64,000 nucleotides of DNA from Rheum nobile (GCA_027886185.1 WOAB01000040.1:11842001-11906000), one strand, 5' to 3'; shown: positions 32,911-44,902, numbered from the stretch's first letter. Program-made: numbers and translations. The notes: generated by a model not told the origin, from the sequence alone.

Positions 32911-33640
32911 ATAGTTTGAACAAGTACTCACTTTACAACTGTATTCGAGTGAAAACCAATCACTTCACAACCAGGAACGATACAAGTTTCATAAGAGAAC
33001 AATATTGATACGTTTTTAGCATAAATTTGTACCACAATAAATTGTTGATGACGACGACGATAACCCACAACTCCGACGAACGTTGATCCTTCACTTTCTC
33101 ATTTTGATGCCCTACTAAAATATAAAGAAGGGCCAAAGGTGGGGCTTTATCTCTCGTTTCACCCCCAACGCTCAAATCAGATCTCACAAAATGTCAATGG
33201 TAACTAGGGTTTCAGAATAGGAGAATTGAATGAATGAGATTCCCTAGTTAGGCTTTAAAAAAAGCACTAAATACCTATTTTTCTTTTTGGAAGCCTATTA
33301 ATTGAGAATTTAGCCTTAATGAGATTTTTTCTCTTGCTTGTTAAATAAGAATGAAATATTAATAATAATAAATTTAAAATTGACCTCATAATTTATACCT
33401 CCACAGATGCCTCTCAGGTTCCTTAAGCATCAATCATGGTTGAGGAAGCTGATTGTTGTAATATTTCATTCGGATCGACCTTAGATGTAGCATCTCATTA
33501 CTTTGCATAACGACTCACACACTCCGTGCTTTCTTGGCTCGTTCTAATGTCCCATGAGGTTTATGCCTTGGGCCAGATTGCGCTTTAAATCTCTTATGGG
33601 TTGACAATCGATGTCTTTTTTATTTCATATCACTTGGGGA
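32911..33640. other. Intergenic DNA, nothing recognised
   Basis: AT-rich with no conserved open frame. No repeat structure was noticed except sequence grading into the repeat array to the right. Confidence 0.4.
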
Positions 33641-33771
33641 CTAGTAGTTTGTGCTTTTGGCCCTTAGGCTAATATAGAAGTCAACAAGTTATACTTTTTG
33701 GCCATCATGCTAATAGAATGAAGATCGATGGCAACTCGTACCCTTGTGGTCCGTAGGCTTACTAGCATCCC

Positions 33772-33980
33772 ATGCTATTTGAGCTCATGACTGAAGAGAG
33801 ACGATATGATCCCGTGCTATTTGACCTCATGAGTGAGGATAGACGATAACATCCCGCTCTATTTGACCTCATGATTGAGGAGAGACGATAGCATCTCGAG
33901 CTATTTGACCTCATGATTGAGGAGAGACAATAGCATCCCGTGCTATTTGACCTCATGATTGAGGAGAGACGGTAGCAACC
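33772..33980. repeat. 42-bp minisatellite, about five units
   Basis: The unit reads approximately GCTATTTGACCTCATGATTG then AGGAGAGACGATAGCATCCC GT. Five diverged copies lie in tandem. On the minus strand they give a 14-residue repeat (MRSNSTGCYRLSSI) because 42 is divisible by three. Flanking DNA from 33640 to 34110 has looser repeats of a GGCCCGTAGGCTAATA-like motif. Confidence 0.85.
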
Positions 33981-34907
33981 CGTATGGCCTATAGGCTAAT
34001 AAAATAAGACTGATGACAGCTCGTACCCCTGCGGCCCCAAGGGTAATAGAATGAAGATGACATCTCGTGCCCTTATGGCCCGTAGGCTTGTTGTTTCAAA
34101 TAGTCTATGATATGTTTCAGATAATATGATGATTTATCATGAATAAAAGAGAAAGAGATGAAAACTTAGTTGTCGAGTTTTCTTTTCAAATCATCCAATG
34201 AGAACTTTAATTGTCCCGAACCTTGTTTTAGCGCCTTGATTATCGGTCTTTCATAGCAAGCATTTTGATCCCACTTTCAAGAGAATGATAATTATCGTCG
34301 GTGGAATTCATGAGTCACTTTAGTTAGCGATTCGCTCTAATATTTATACCGACATGACATAAACATATAATAATAGAATAATTAAATCAAATTAATCAAA
34401 TTGCATACATATTGATTCAATTGAATTTAGCTTGAACAAGTTTGGTGTAGAAATTTACAGATAAGGTTGAACATGCACAACACAGATTTTCCCGGTTTGC
34501 ATAAATATCACACTACTCTTAAATTTTATAGATTAATCCCCAAATTAATCAAAATAAGGGGGCAAAACATCAATAGATCAATCGACTAAAGGCATAACCA
34601 CTTGATTGGAAAGTTTCAACAAATATATATAGGTACTTTTGAGAAGACAAGCTATATATACGTACGTGTATATTGTCATCTCTTAAAAATATTAGATTAT
34701 TTATTATCATTATATATAAATTGACATTTTTAATTACACCGGCTGATACATTTTTATTTACACCGGCTGAGACACACAAACTATTGTTATAATGATCACA
34801 TATTAGGGGAAATATTCATGTGAGTATCGCCCTTAGGGTGTAATGTGAAGAGTATTTTAGGCTATTATTTTCATATTATCATATATCCTACTATATTTAA
34901 TTGCGGT
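33981..34907. other. AT-rich intergenic DNA
   Basis: No gene found. It includes the end of the loose repeats (to about 34110) and AT-rich sequence. A duplicated ACACCGGCTGA occurs near 34737 and 34761. Confidence 0.4.
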
Positions 34908-37223
34908 CAATGATTATTATTTTTTTGGGCCAGTTTTTTAATCGGGTCGAATTTGTTTGATTTTTTTTATTTCCTACACATTTTTATCATTAAAAAAATT
35001 GAATAATTGTCTCTTAAGGTTGAGCAATTGTATCTTAAAATTGAACAATTATATTTGAACAATTATATAAGTTCAACAATTGTACCTTTAAAGTTGAAGA
35101 ATTGTACCTTAAAGTTGAACAAATTTATTTTTATAGTTAGACAATTGTTTTCACTATGTATATAAATTTGAACAATTGTATCTTAATATTGAACAATTTC
35201 ATAAAAAAAAATTTAGGGGGTGGTCAATTTTTCAGGTTTACTATTCTTGTTTTTCTACACGTTTAGGGTATATGGTTTAAGATTTAGGGTTTATGTTTTG
35301 GATTTTGGGTTCAAGGTTTAAGGTCTATGTTTTTAACATTTTTTGTATAAAGTTTATATTATCTTTTAAACAAAAGTTCATGTTTGATGCACACTTGTTC
35401 AAATTTTAATGAAGTATTGTTCAACTCTATCTTTGTTATAAGTTTGAACTTTCATGCAATAAATTTGAACATCTTTCTGATATGTTCGAAGCAAACAAAT
35501 TGTTCAAAAACTATTGCATATTGTTCAGTTATTTTAGAATATTATTCAACCTTTAAAACGTGTTTTTATCAAGTAAAGAAAGGGGAAAAAAAAAGTTCAA
35601 AGAACAAAAAAAATTGTTTGGAGGGAGACCAGGAAATGGTTTGAATTTTTTTTAAATTAATCAACATTAAGATATAATTGTTCAAAATTATGTACATAGT
35701 AAAAACAACAGTCTAACTATAAAAATGAATTTTTTCAACTTTTAGTTACAATTGTTCAACTTTAAAGGAACAACTTTTATAATGTTCAAATATAATTGCT
35801 CAACTCTTTTTTTTTTGATAAGATAAGAATTCAAAATTACAAGCGAAGCAACTTCGAGAGGCCGAGAACATCGGCTGTCGGAGAGACCGACAAGACAACA
35901 AACACAGACAAAGAGCAGAAAAAAACAACAACAAATACAAACCATGAAAAATAAAGCAAAACAACCCAGAAACCAGGTGAGTAAAGCACAGAAAACTGCG
36001 TCGCCGGAAGGATGGTCATCCTCGACCTTGTCCGGAGCTACAACTCGGTTCGCCGCCTGGGAAAGCTCTATCAACAAAGGGATGTATCGGAAGAAGCCAG
36101 GAGAAAAGAAAAGGGTTGTTCACGAAAAAAAAGGGGTGGTTAGAGCTTCAAGCTCGGAGGTGGTCGCCAGAGGCCAGCAACATCTCGGCGACCCCTAGCC
36201 ACCTCACCGCCTCCGCTCACGGCGTTGGGCTCCATTTTCGGAGCTTCTCTCTCGTGAGCAGTGTGGAAGCCAAGAGCAGGGTCGGAGGCACCAGAAGCTG
36301 TTCAGCCGGCGACGACATTTGTTTCCAGCACCACCGCGTTGGTCTTGACCGAACGATCATCGGGTGGTGCAGTTCGTGTCTCGGTGGTGGATCAAATTTG
36401 GGCGCGGAGGTGGAGGCTCGGTGGTGGTTCGGATATGGAATTAAACCCCAAATCTTGCCTTCACGGTGGCGGGTTTGAGGGTTTGCAGAGGGGCTCGGTC
36501 GGAGCAGTGGCAAGGGAGGCTCGGTGGAGCATTTGGTGGAGGGTAGCGTCGGTCGGCCATGGCGGCTCGGTGGAGCATTTGCAAAGGCCGGCGTCTTCCC
36601 GGCGAAGGCGAGGAGAGGCGGCGTGCCGGTGAGGCGGGAGGCGGGTGCCGGTGAGGCGGGTGCCGGAGAGGAGTGCCTTTTAGGGCCGGCTCCCAGAGGA
36701 GAGGCGGTTCGGTTCATCACTTGCTTTTCTTATTCCCTCTCTCATTCATGGCGGTGCTCCGAGAAAGGAGGCGGCCATGGGAGAAGACCTCCGAGAAGGG
36801 AAGAGCGGAGGCAACAAGGAATGAGCAATATTACCAGGGAGCTTCTCGTCAACCCGGCGGAAGGGGAGTCGCCGGCGTCTTCCCGGCAAAGGCGAGGAGA
36901 GGCGGCGTGCCGGTGAGGCGGGTGCCGGTGAGGCGGGTGCCGGAGAGAGTGCCTTTTAGGGCCGGCTCCCAGAAGGGAGCATTTTCTCTTTGTTCTTAAA
37001 TGTGATTTCGTTCGGTCTATATTTGTTTATTCATAATTGCTCAACTTTGAGATACAAGTACAACGGTTCAACTTTAAGAGACAATTGTTTAATTTTTTAA
37101 TGATGAAAATGTGTAGAAAACCAATAATATAAAACTAGAAAAAAATTGATCCGAAAACAAATTGGTCCGAAAAAAATTGGTCCGAAAAATAAACTGACCG
37201 ATTACCGGTCAAACCTTAATCAT
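34908..37223. mobile_element. Long-inverted-repeat (foldback or MULE-like) element
   Basis: The left arm (34908-35210) and the right arm (35640-35805 plus 37047-37223) are inverted copies. Shared blocks include CTACACATTTT..ATCATTAAAAA, TTGTCTCTTAA and TATAGTTAGAC...GTT. Removing a retroposon at 35806-37032 leaves about 1.1 kb. The arms are made of repeated TTGAACAATTGTA-type words. No transposase and no certain target duplication, so the class is open. Confidence 0.65.
35806..37032 (-). mobile_element. Poly(A) retroposon nested in the long-inverted-repeat element
   Basis: ATAATTGCTCAACT occurs on both sides (35792-35805 and 37033-37046), a 14-bp target duplication. A T-run at 35807-35816 is the poly(A) tail of a minus-strand insert. 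Its 3' end resembles a LINE tail. Its 5' part is GC-rich and contains a directly repeated block of about 105 bp (36588-36695 and 36871-36975). No reverse transcriptase is present, so it is an internally deleted LINE or SINE-like copy. One minus frame (36217-36720) is open but not recognised. Confidence 0.8.
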
Positions 37224-37511
37224 TGGAGTGGTTAGGTATAGAAGAGTTAGGTCTGCAAGCCTTCCATTACCCCAAAATCTATGACTCATATTCTTCCTCG
37301 CATATCACCCTAAACCTCCATTTTAGTGAAACTTATCTCCATGTGTTACGACAATATTAATTTAACAATCAGAAAGAATCCAATTATGTTTCCCCGTCAT
37401 TTGTCAATTTCATCACAACGTTACACGCTTCCATACGAAAGGCTAGAGTTTACTTGTTGTCAGTAAGGCTTAGAATATTAGTATAAATTCAAGCTTCTCT
37501 TGTGCAACTAT
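37224..37511. other. Spacer before copia element E
   Basis: Under 300 bp, no gene. It ends with ACTAT, the left target duplication of element E (37507-37511). Confidence 0.5.
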
Positions 37512-37799
37512 TGTTAGAACACGAGAAGGCAAACTGACAAATTCATTAGAAAGATGATTACATAGGTTAAGTACTTCTACTTGTTAAGTACTTCTACTTG
37601 ACTCCTACAAACTTTGCATTGTAACTGCCCACTAACACATTTCCTAAAGACCAGTTACTTTACGTAACTACTGCTGACTAATTCAGCTTAGGGAATAACT
37701 TGACAAATCACACTAAATAACTTAACACGACACTTGAACTTAATCAAACATTAACCACAAACTAAAGGGCATATATATATGCTTCATCTTATAGTTCCA
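37512..37799 (-). repeat. 3' LTR of copia E
   Basis: 288 bp, TGTTAGAACACG to TTATAGTTCCA on the + strand. It carries a tandem TTAAGTACTTCTACTTG (17 bp) that is single in the other LTR. Confidence 0.92.
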
Positions 37800-37845
37800 A
37801 CATATCCTTCCCTAAGGTGAAGCCTCTGCACGTGTCATCTTCCAT

Positions 37846-38643
37846 TCATTCCTTGGTGGTGAAATCAGCAGCCTCACATACTCCCAGCTTAGCTCTGAGT
37901 TGAAGAAAGGCATCCAGCTTGAGTGCTTTTGTCATCACATCTGCAACCTGGTCACGTGTATCACAATGCTCCAACTCTATCACTCCATCTTTAGCAAGAT
38001 CACGCAGAAAATGGAAACGCACATCTATGTGCTTACTTCGGCCATGCAGAACAAGGTTCTTAGATAGCTTAATGGTTGAGTTGTTGTCACACATGATTTT
38101 GATTCCTTGTTTCACACTAGAGTCCCAGCCCATAGCCTCCAGAATTCTCCTTAGCCAGACACATTGTGCAGCACACTGTGAAGCTGCAACAAATTCGGCC
38201 TCTGTTGTTGAAAGTGTGACAACTGGTTGTTTCTTTGATGCCCACAACACAGCTCCTCCAGCTAGAAAGAAAACATACCCGTCAGTGCTCTTTCTATCAT
38301 CCACATCGCCCGTATAATCACTATCTGTATATCCAATCAAACAAGCTTCCTTAGCCTTCTGTTTATACCACACTCCATAGCTCAGAGTTCCCTTCAGGTA
38401 TCTCAAGATTCTCTTGGCTGCAAGCATGTGTTGCCTAGTAGGTTGCTGCATATACCTACTTAGTAAACACACTGTAAACATAATATCCGGCCGTGTTGCA
38501 GTGATATACAATAAACTCCCAATGAGTTGTTTGTATTGTGTGGGATCTGCAGGAACACCATCTCCATTCAAAGACATTTTGAACCCATGGACCATGGGAT
38601 TGTTGACAGGATTGCACTCCAGAAGCTGAAAATTTTCAAGTAT
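37846..38643 (-). pseudogene. RT end and RNase H of copia E
   Basis: Follows the TAA at 38644. It reads DPTQYKQLIGSLLYITATRP, then RYMQQPTRQHMLAAKRILRY, LIGYTDSDYTGDVDDRKSTD (RNase H start) and LSTTEAEFVAASQCAAQCVW, IKIMCDNNSTIKLSKN and HIDVRFHFLRD. It ends with TRDQVADVMTKALKLDAFLQ and a TGA/TAA stop near 37846. RNase H acidic residues D, E, D look present. Confidence 0.92.
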
Positions 38644-39393
38644 TTATTTGGCATATTTTTGTTGAGTGATGAAAACTCCAGCATCACTTTGAATCACTTC
38701 GACACCCAGAAAATACCTCATTTTTCCCAAATCTGTCATTTCAAATTCATCCTTCATTGAGCCCTTGAATTCTTCTATCAACTCAGTTGAGCTACTGGTA
38801 TACATAATATCATCTACATACAGGCTGACAAGCAAAATATTTGAGCCCCTTTTCTTGATAAACAGAGTGTGTTCATAGGTGCATCTCTCGAAGCCATATT
38901 TCAAGAAGTATTGCTCAATTCGACTGTACCAAGCTCTTGGAGCTTGCTTCAATCCGTAGAGTGTTTTCCTTAGTTTGTACACTTTATTTTCCTCCCCAAC
39001 AACTACAAATCCTTGTGGTTGCTCAACATAAACGTCTTCAGTCAGCTCCCCGTGGAGAAAAGCACTCTTCACATGTAGCTGATAGACAGGTAAGCCATAG
39101 TAAGCTGCCATAGCCAAGAGAGTTCGAATGGTATCCCACCTGGCAACAGGAGCAAAAACCTCAGTAAAGTAAATGCCTTGTTGTTGTGCATAGCCCTTGA
39201 CTACAAGCCTTGCCTTGTACTTGTCTATCTGCCCATGCTCATTCAATTTTGTTTTGAATACCCACTTGACTCCTATCTGCTTAACTCCTGGTGGAAGATC
39301 AGTGAGAGTCCAAGTGTTATTCCTTTCAATTGCATTGATCTCCTACTTCATAGCTTCCATCCACTTATCTTCTTTGACAGCTTCTTCAAAAAA
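38644..39393 (-). pseudogene. Reverse transcriptase of copia E
   Basis: The open piece begins after the stop at 39342-39344. Motifs: KYKARLVVKGYAQQQGIYFT, VYQLHVKSAFLHGELTEDVY (K-S where K/D-V-K-S/T-A-F-L-N/H-G is normal), VYKLRKTLYGLKQAPRAWY and catalytic LLVSLYVDDIMYTSSS. It ends at the stop at 38644 right after ITQQKYAK. The short piece between 39345 and 39393 reads AVKEDKWMEAMK. Confidence 0.92.
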
Positions 39394-40119
39394 TTAAGGA
39401 TCTCCAGCGGATGCCATCATGGCACACCAGTCAGATTGACAGAAGCTTAAATCATATATACTCAAGTGACCTGGTGTTCTTCTCTGTCTAGGTTCTAAAT
39501 CAGTGACAGTGACAGGCAACTCTGGTTGATCACTGATCTCAAGTTCTTCCTCTTCAGATGGAGAAGTCTGAGAAGAAATGGGCTCATTATCATTCGAGGA
39601 TACAACTTGTGAATTATCAATAGCATCAGGAACTGCATCCGCTAATCCTTCCTCGTCTGAATGATCTATCTCCTCATCACAACCTTCCCATATAAGCTTT
39701 TCTTCTACAGGAACAGGATCCTCAGTCCAAGTCCAACCATGATGCTCATCAAACACAACATCACAGCTGACCACAACCTTTTTAGTACTGGGATTGTATA
39801 ATCTATAAGCTTTAGACTCAGATGAGATTCCTAGAAAATAGCACTTACAGCTTTTGTCATCTAATTTCTTCCTGTGATGATCATGAATGTGCACATAGGC
39901 TACACATCCAAACACTTTAAAATGCTCAACTGATGGTGGCACACCAGTCCAAACTTCTTGAGGAGTTTTGTCCTGATTTGCTGTTGTAGGACACCTGTTC
40001 AAAATATGTGCAGTCCAAGCTACAGCTTCTGCCCAGAAAGCATTTGGCACTTTAGTATCCTCAAGCATACACCTCGCCATCTCCATGATAGTTCTATTTT
40101 TTCTCTCTGCCACCCCCAT
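39394..40119 (-). pseudogene. Integrase C-terminal half of copia E
   Basis: Begins in the block QNGVAERKNRTIMEMARC, after a frameshift from the upstream piece. It continues FWAEAVAWTAHILNRCPTTA, then a copia hinge VFGCVAYVHIHDHHRKKLDD and KCYFLGISSESKAYRLYNP. The rest is an acidic linker (SPSEEEELEISDQPELP) typical between integrase and RT. It ends at TAA 39394-39396. Confidence 0.92.
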
Positions 40120-41932
40120 TCTGTTGAGGTGTGAGTGCAGCTGTCAATTGTCTTCTTATTCCTACTTCTTCACAAAATAGCTGGAACTCACTCGAAGTGA
40201 ATTCACCTCCTCTATCTGTTCTAAGACAAGTAATTGACTCTCCAGACTCCTTTTCCACTTGCATCTTGAATTTCTTGAACATATCAAAGGCTTCTGATTT
40301 GCTGCCCAAGAAGTACACCCATAATTTTCTGCTGAAATCATCAATAAGAGTGAAGATGTATTTCTTTCCACTATGGGAAGTAGGTGTAATAGGACCACAT
40401 AGATCTGCATGAATCAATTGTAGCTTATAAGTGGCTTTCCACTGACTTTGCTTAGGAAAAGAACTTCTATGGTGTTTGCCAATCAAACATGTTGAACACA
40501 CTTCAGATGTACCTTGCAGCTTTGGCAATCCCTTTACTAGAATGTTCTTTTCCAATTTCAACAAACCTCGATGATTCAGATGCCCAAATCGCCGATGCCA
40601 TAGCTTTAGTGAAGATTCCTCAGTTCCTGTGAGTTGCAAATACTGATCAACTTGTTCTTGAGATTCAGAATTCGGATTTTCCGGCAGCACAAACATCATG
40701 TTCGTCTTCATTGTTGTCTGAAGAAGAAGCCCCTTTTCTTCATGAAACACTTTGCACACTCCATTTTTTATAAGAAATGCAAGACGTTTCTCTTGCATTT
40801 GTCCTATACTGAGCAAGTTCGTCTGCAGTCCTGGAACATAGAACACATCTTGGATCACCGGTGATTTGTTTTCTACCAAGATCCTGACATTCCCTTTTCC
40901 TGTAACATCCAATTTGCTCCCATTTCCCAATCTTACAGTGCAGTTGAAGTTCATGTCTAAAGCTATGAACCAGTCTTTGTTTCCACTCATATGATTGCTA
41001 CATCCAGAGTCAAGAAACCACCACCCTTCCTTTGTGTTGTTTTCTTGAAAAGCCATCATACTCAGGATATCATCTTCACAAGTTGCCATGAGCAAGAACT
41101 CGTCTTTAACCTCTCCATACTGTGCTCGCTGTGAGTTCCATTCTGGACACTCATTCCTGAAATGACCCAATTTGTGACAGTTAAAACACTCAACTGTCTC
41201 TCGAGACCATGGTCTTCCACCACGACCCCTTCCTCGACCTCTATAATCTCCTCTCCCTGTTCCTCTTCCACCTCTTCCACCGCTGTCATGAGCAGTAGCC
41301 AAAGCCTGATTATCAACACTGTGAGACTTACTGAACTTCTGCTCATGCACAAGTAAAGAACTTTGAAGAGCATCCACAGTGAGAGCATCAATGTCCTTAG
41401 ACTCTTCAATAGAGCATACTATATAATTGAACTTTTCAGTTAAAGTTCTTAAGATCTTCTCTACGATCTTCACATCCTCCATGGTTTCTCCACAGTTTCT
41501 CATAGAATTTGCAACTACTAACACTCGGCCAAAATAATCATTCACTGACTCACCAGATTTCATTTCCAGAACTTTAAACTCACGCCTCAGGGTCTGCAAC
41601 TGGCCTCTCTTCACTCTAGCATTCCCTTGAAACTTGTTCTTCATGGAGTCCCAGAGTTCCTTAGCCGTTGCCTTTGTAGTGATTGTCTTTAGTATAGTTT
41701 TGTCAATCGAACTATACAGGTAATTCTTGGCTTTGAAGTCTTTCAACCTCATCTCCTCTAGAGCCTTTGTTTCATTCATTTCTTGTCCTACAGCCGGTTC
41801 CTGGAAGCCATTTGTGAATACTCCCCAGTATTCCTTAGATCGGAGCAAGTTCTCCATTAGTAAACTCCAGTGGTCGTAGTCGCCATCAAATTTTGGAATG
41901 CACACATGTGCAAAGTTGTTATTCTCTCCCAT
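40094..41932 (-). pseudogene. Gag, protease and integrase start of copia E
   Basis: 612 codons without a stop from ATG at 41932. The Gag core has IPKFDGDYDHWSLLMENLLR and LKTITTKATAKELWDSMKNK, followed by an RGG-rich stretch (GRGGRGTGRGDYRGRGRGRG). The CCHC knuckle is intact (CFNCHKLGHFRNEC). Protease: WWFLDSGCSNHMSGN. Integrase: HRRFGHLNHRGLLKLEKN with CSTCLIGKHH, then HADLCGPITP and LRTDRGGEF. The frame ends because of an extra G in a G-run at the QQNG block. The most complete coding piece in the window outside the host gene. Confidence 0.95.
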
Positions 41933-42065
41933 GACAAGTTTTCACACTCTCTCACACACTTCTCTGTAATTATCTCTCAATCACCCGTGTTTCCCTAACC
42001 CAATCTGAAACTCTTAATACAGATGTCTCTCTCGTATTCTTGCAAGAAAATGGTTACAATTTGCC

Positions 42066-42080
42066 GATGCTCTGATAACA
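42066..42080 (-). promoter_or_regulatory. Primer binding site of copia E
   Basis: On the minus strand TGTTATCAGAGCATC lies just after the 5' LTR, one base from the standard tRNA-Met site. Confidence 0.8.
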
Positions 42081-42082
42081 CA

Positions 42083-42353
42083 TGTTAGAACACGAGAAGG
42101 CAAACTGACAAATTCATTAGAAAGATGATTACATAGGTTAAGTACTTCTACTTGACTCCTACAAACTTGGCATTGTAACTGCCCACTAACACATTTCCTA
42201 AAGACCAGTTACTTTACGTAACTACTGCTGACTAATTCAGCTTAGGGAATAACTTGACAAATCACACTAAATAACTTAACACGACACTTTAACTTAATCA
42301 AACATTAACCACAAACTAAAGGGCATATATACAGGCTTCATCTTATAGTTACA
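42083..42353 (-). repeat. 5' LTR of copia E
   Basis: 271 bp, same ends as the 3' LTR. It contains no long open frame. The target duplication ACTAT follows at 42354. Confidence 0.92.
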
Positions 42354-42358
42354 ACTAT

Positions 42359-42915
42359 AGCACTATTGCGTCTCAAAATAAAACATGTACATCTACTTTG
42401 CGAAAACGTTTAGCAAAACTTTCCTCACATTGTACGAATTCTTGTAAATACAAATAATATATGTTTTCTCCCTTTTTTCCATCTGTAACACAATTATGTC
42501 AGCCAATTCCACTTATTATGCTACATAATGTCAAATTCAAACGAATGACGTACATGACCTACTTGATGTTCCCTATTATGTGTGAACTCTGGTGCAAAAG
42601 AGCACAAATTCAAACCATACAAGTAACCTACATGCTAATTCAATAAGTACTTTATTATATCTACAGATCGAACCCACGATAAGATTTGATATGTTATATA
42701 TACTGGAGCCAACTGCCAAACGTACCTATATATATTTGTAATGAGTTCATATACATTTAACTTTCTACTGTATGGCCAATTCCAGAAATATTATTGCTTA
42801 AATATTCCCCATTAAAATAAGTTAATTACCAAGGTAAATATACGATATACTGCAAGCAATATATATATGAATATACGTATATATATATATGAATGTACGT
42901 ATATGAATGATTTTA
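42359..42915. other. AT-rich spacer between copia E and copia G
   Basis: No gene or repeat identified except short (TA)n and ATATACGTATATAT runs near 42865-42905. Confidence 0.45.
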
Positions 42916-42967
42916 TCGGAATTATATAGAGCTCGTGTGAGGCACGTATTTAGGCTATTATAGATCA
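42916..42967 (+). repeat. Copia G 5' LTR, left piece
   Basis: TCGGAATTATATAGAGCTCG matches the 3' LTR start TGGAATTATATAGAGCTCG with TG changed to TC. The sequence GATCA (42963-42967) is the left TSD of insertion H. Confidence 0.85.
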
Positions 42968-43184
42968 TGATGCGATTCGAGTCCTCAAATGAGTTTTAGA
43001 TCGCCGTTGAGGTCGGATCGTGATCAAGTAGTCGCCTCTTCTCCGGATCTACTCGGATTCGCCGGTTTTGGAGGCCAACGTGATGGCAACCCACAAATGC
43101 TCACGACCTCTTACGTTAAAGAGGATGATGGAAGCACACGACACTATTACAAAATTTTTCATAGATGACACTAAAATTAAGGCG

Positions 43185-43570
43185 CTATTAAAAAGCGCTA
43201 AGAGTTGTGAACCACTCTTAGCGGTTTTTCCAAAAAACCGCTAAGAGATATTAAACCTTTTTTTTAATTTATAATTTTCAAACTCTTAGCGGTTTTTATA
43301 ACAAAGCGCTAAGAATTGTGAACCACTCTTAGCGGTTTTTTATAAAAAAGCGCTATGAGTTGTCTTCTGCTTTTTTATTTTAAAAATTGATAAAATTTTA
43401 AAAATTAGAGAAACTTTTATAGCGGTTTTTTATAAAAAACCGCTATGAGTTGTCTTTTGCTTTTTTATTTTAAAAATATATAAAATTTTAAAAATTAGAT
43501 AAAATGTTATAGCGGTTTTTTTTATAAAAACCGCTATAAAATTGATATCCTTTTATAGCGGTTTTTTATA
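43185..43570. repeat. Left subterminal hairpin repeats of CACTA F
   Basis: At least eight units of AGCGGTTTTTTATAAAAAACC or AGCGCTAAGAG types, arranged as short hairpins. Matching units occur at 46005-46300. Confidence 0.85.
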
Positions 43571-44902
43571 ATTTCGTATGCATGTACTGCATCAATACCG
43601 TCAATTTGGAAAAGCCTATGTCCAACAAAAAGTCATCTTTGACCTGCTATCCGGCTTATAAACGCAGATTTGGACGCTCAAACGACCTTTTTTCACGAAA
43701 CCGGCCCGGTCAAGCCCTATGGCCTGAGGATAATTGTGTCTCTGAAAGAGCTTCAAAACCGTTTATCACACGCTCCCATCCGACGCCAGACCGCAAAGTT
43801 ATGCGCGTTTCAGATTCGGCGCGCAAACCCCGCTTGCTTCTCCTTGATTATACGGCCGTTTCTTCCGTAGAAACTTTCACTCGGATGCTGACATTATAGT
43901 TTGCGTCGAGACCTTCGCAACGAGTGCTCAATCGACCTCTAAAGATCATCCAGTCAAAAGTTATGCCATTTCTAAGTTTTTTCCCGACGTTACACAACCA
44001 TTGAGCACTCGTCACACAGCCATTACAAGCGCTAAGAATGTTTAAAAATTTTGGGGCAAAATCTTTTGCCTTATACCACTTCCCGCGACCCTGCTTCATC
44101 TCTCGCGCCCTAACTTTATCCTCTCTCTTGCGGTTTGCCTCTCGCGCCGTAGCCTCTCTTTTTCTCTGTCGCCGGCCATTTCCCTCTCGCGCCCTAGCTT
44201 CCAGAAGCTTATCTCGGCAAATGATGAGCAAATGAAACTGATGAATCCATCGTCTAGTTTAGCTCGGGGCTTAATTAGTGGATAGTAAACAGTTTTGAAT
44301 ATCTACAAACCGAAATATATACCGATTTTGACATCTATCATCTGGAAACTTCTTTTTTTTCAGTCCCTTCCTTTTGGCCTTAAAACCTGATTGTCGTGCT
44401 TTTAAGATGGCTGATTGGTATATAACTCACATATGTAGATGAAAATGTGGTTTAATTCTGATTTTCTTGCATAATCTGGAGCAACCTTTTGCATGTTTTG
44501 GGCGATTTAGAATCATTAGGCGTGTATATAAAATGTTGAATTGTTCTTTTGGGCTTTAAACCTGATTTTCGTGCTCTTCTTGCCTCAACCTTTCACTCTC
44601 TTCATGTGCCCTTTGTGATGCCTGGTAGAATTATAAAAAAATCATAGTTGACAGTCAATATCGTCCAATTTGATAGCCCATGACTGATAAGTGTAGACCC
44701 ACTTACAGACATCAGAACTTTATATCACGTCAAGTTTCAAACTCAACTTTTGGTATTTACACAAATGTAAATTCAGTTCGGCAATGATATTATAGGAAAT
44801 ATCCATCTATAAAAAAAAACCATCTTATAATTATATTGGCAAGTATTTTTTGCTATATACATGCCTTTAGCTATGATTGTTTTTATTGTTGTGTATAAGC
44901 AT
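43571..44902. other. CACTA F interior upstream of the transposase fragment
   Basis: Contains a GC-richer block (43580-44230) with open frames on both strands that match nothing recognised, followed by AT-rich, intron-like DNA. It may be the element's own leader or captured DNA. Confidence 0.35.

Larger units (their letters stand above)
37512..42353 (-). mobile_element. Ty1/copia element E, complete with two LTRs
   Basis: 4842 bp between TSDs ACTAT (37507-37511 and 42354-42358). LTRs of 288 and 271 bp, a primer site and a polypurine-rich stretch are present. One polyprotein frame on the minus strand has gag, protease, integrase, RT and RNase H in copia order. It is broken by a G-run frameshift near 40110 and three stops near 39394, 39342 and 38644. 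LTRs differ by only a few bases apart from one 17-bp duplication. It is a fairly recent, nearly intact copy. Confidence 0.95.

Noticed and set aside
33640..34110. Possible CRISPR array
   Set aside because: Units are contiguous tandem copies without unique spacers, in a plant genome.
36217..36720. 167-codon minus-strand frame that could be a host gene
   Set aside because: It lies inside the poly(A) retroposon, is proline- and arginine-rich from GC bias, overlaps an open frame on the other strand and has no domain.
43580..43899. 105-codon + frame in CACTA F as a captured gene
   Set aside because: No recognised domain, another frame overlaps it, and no splice context could be shown. Kept only as unexplained interior.
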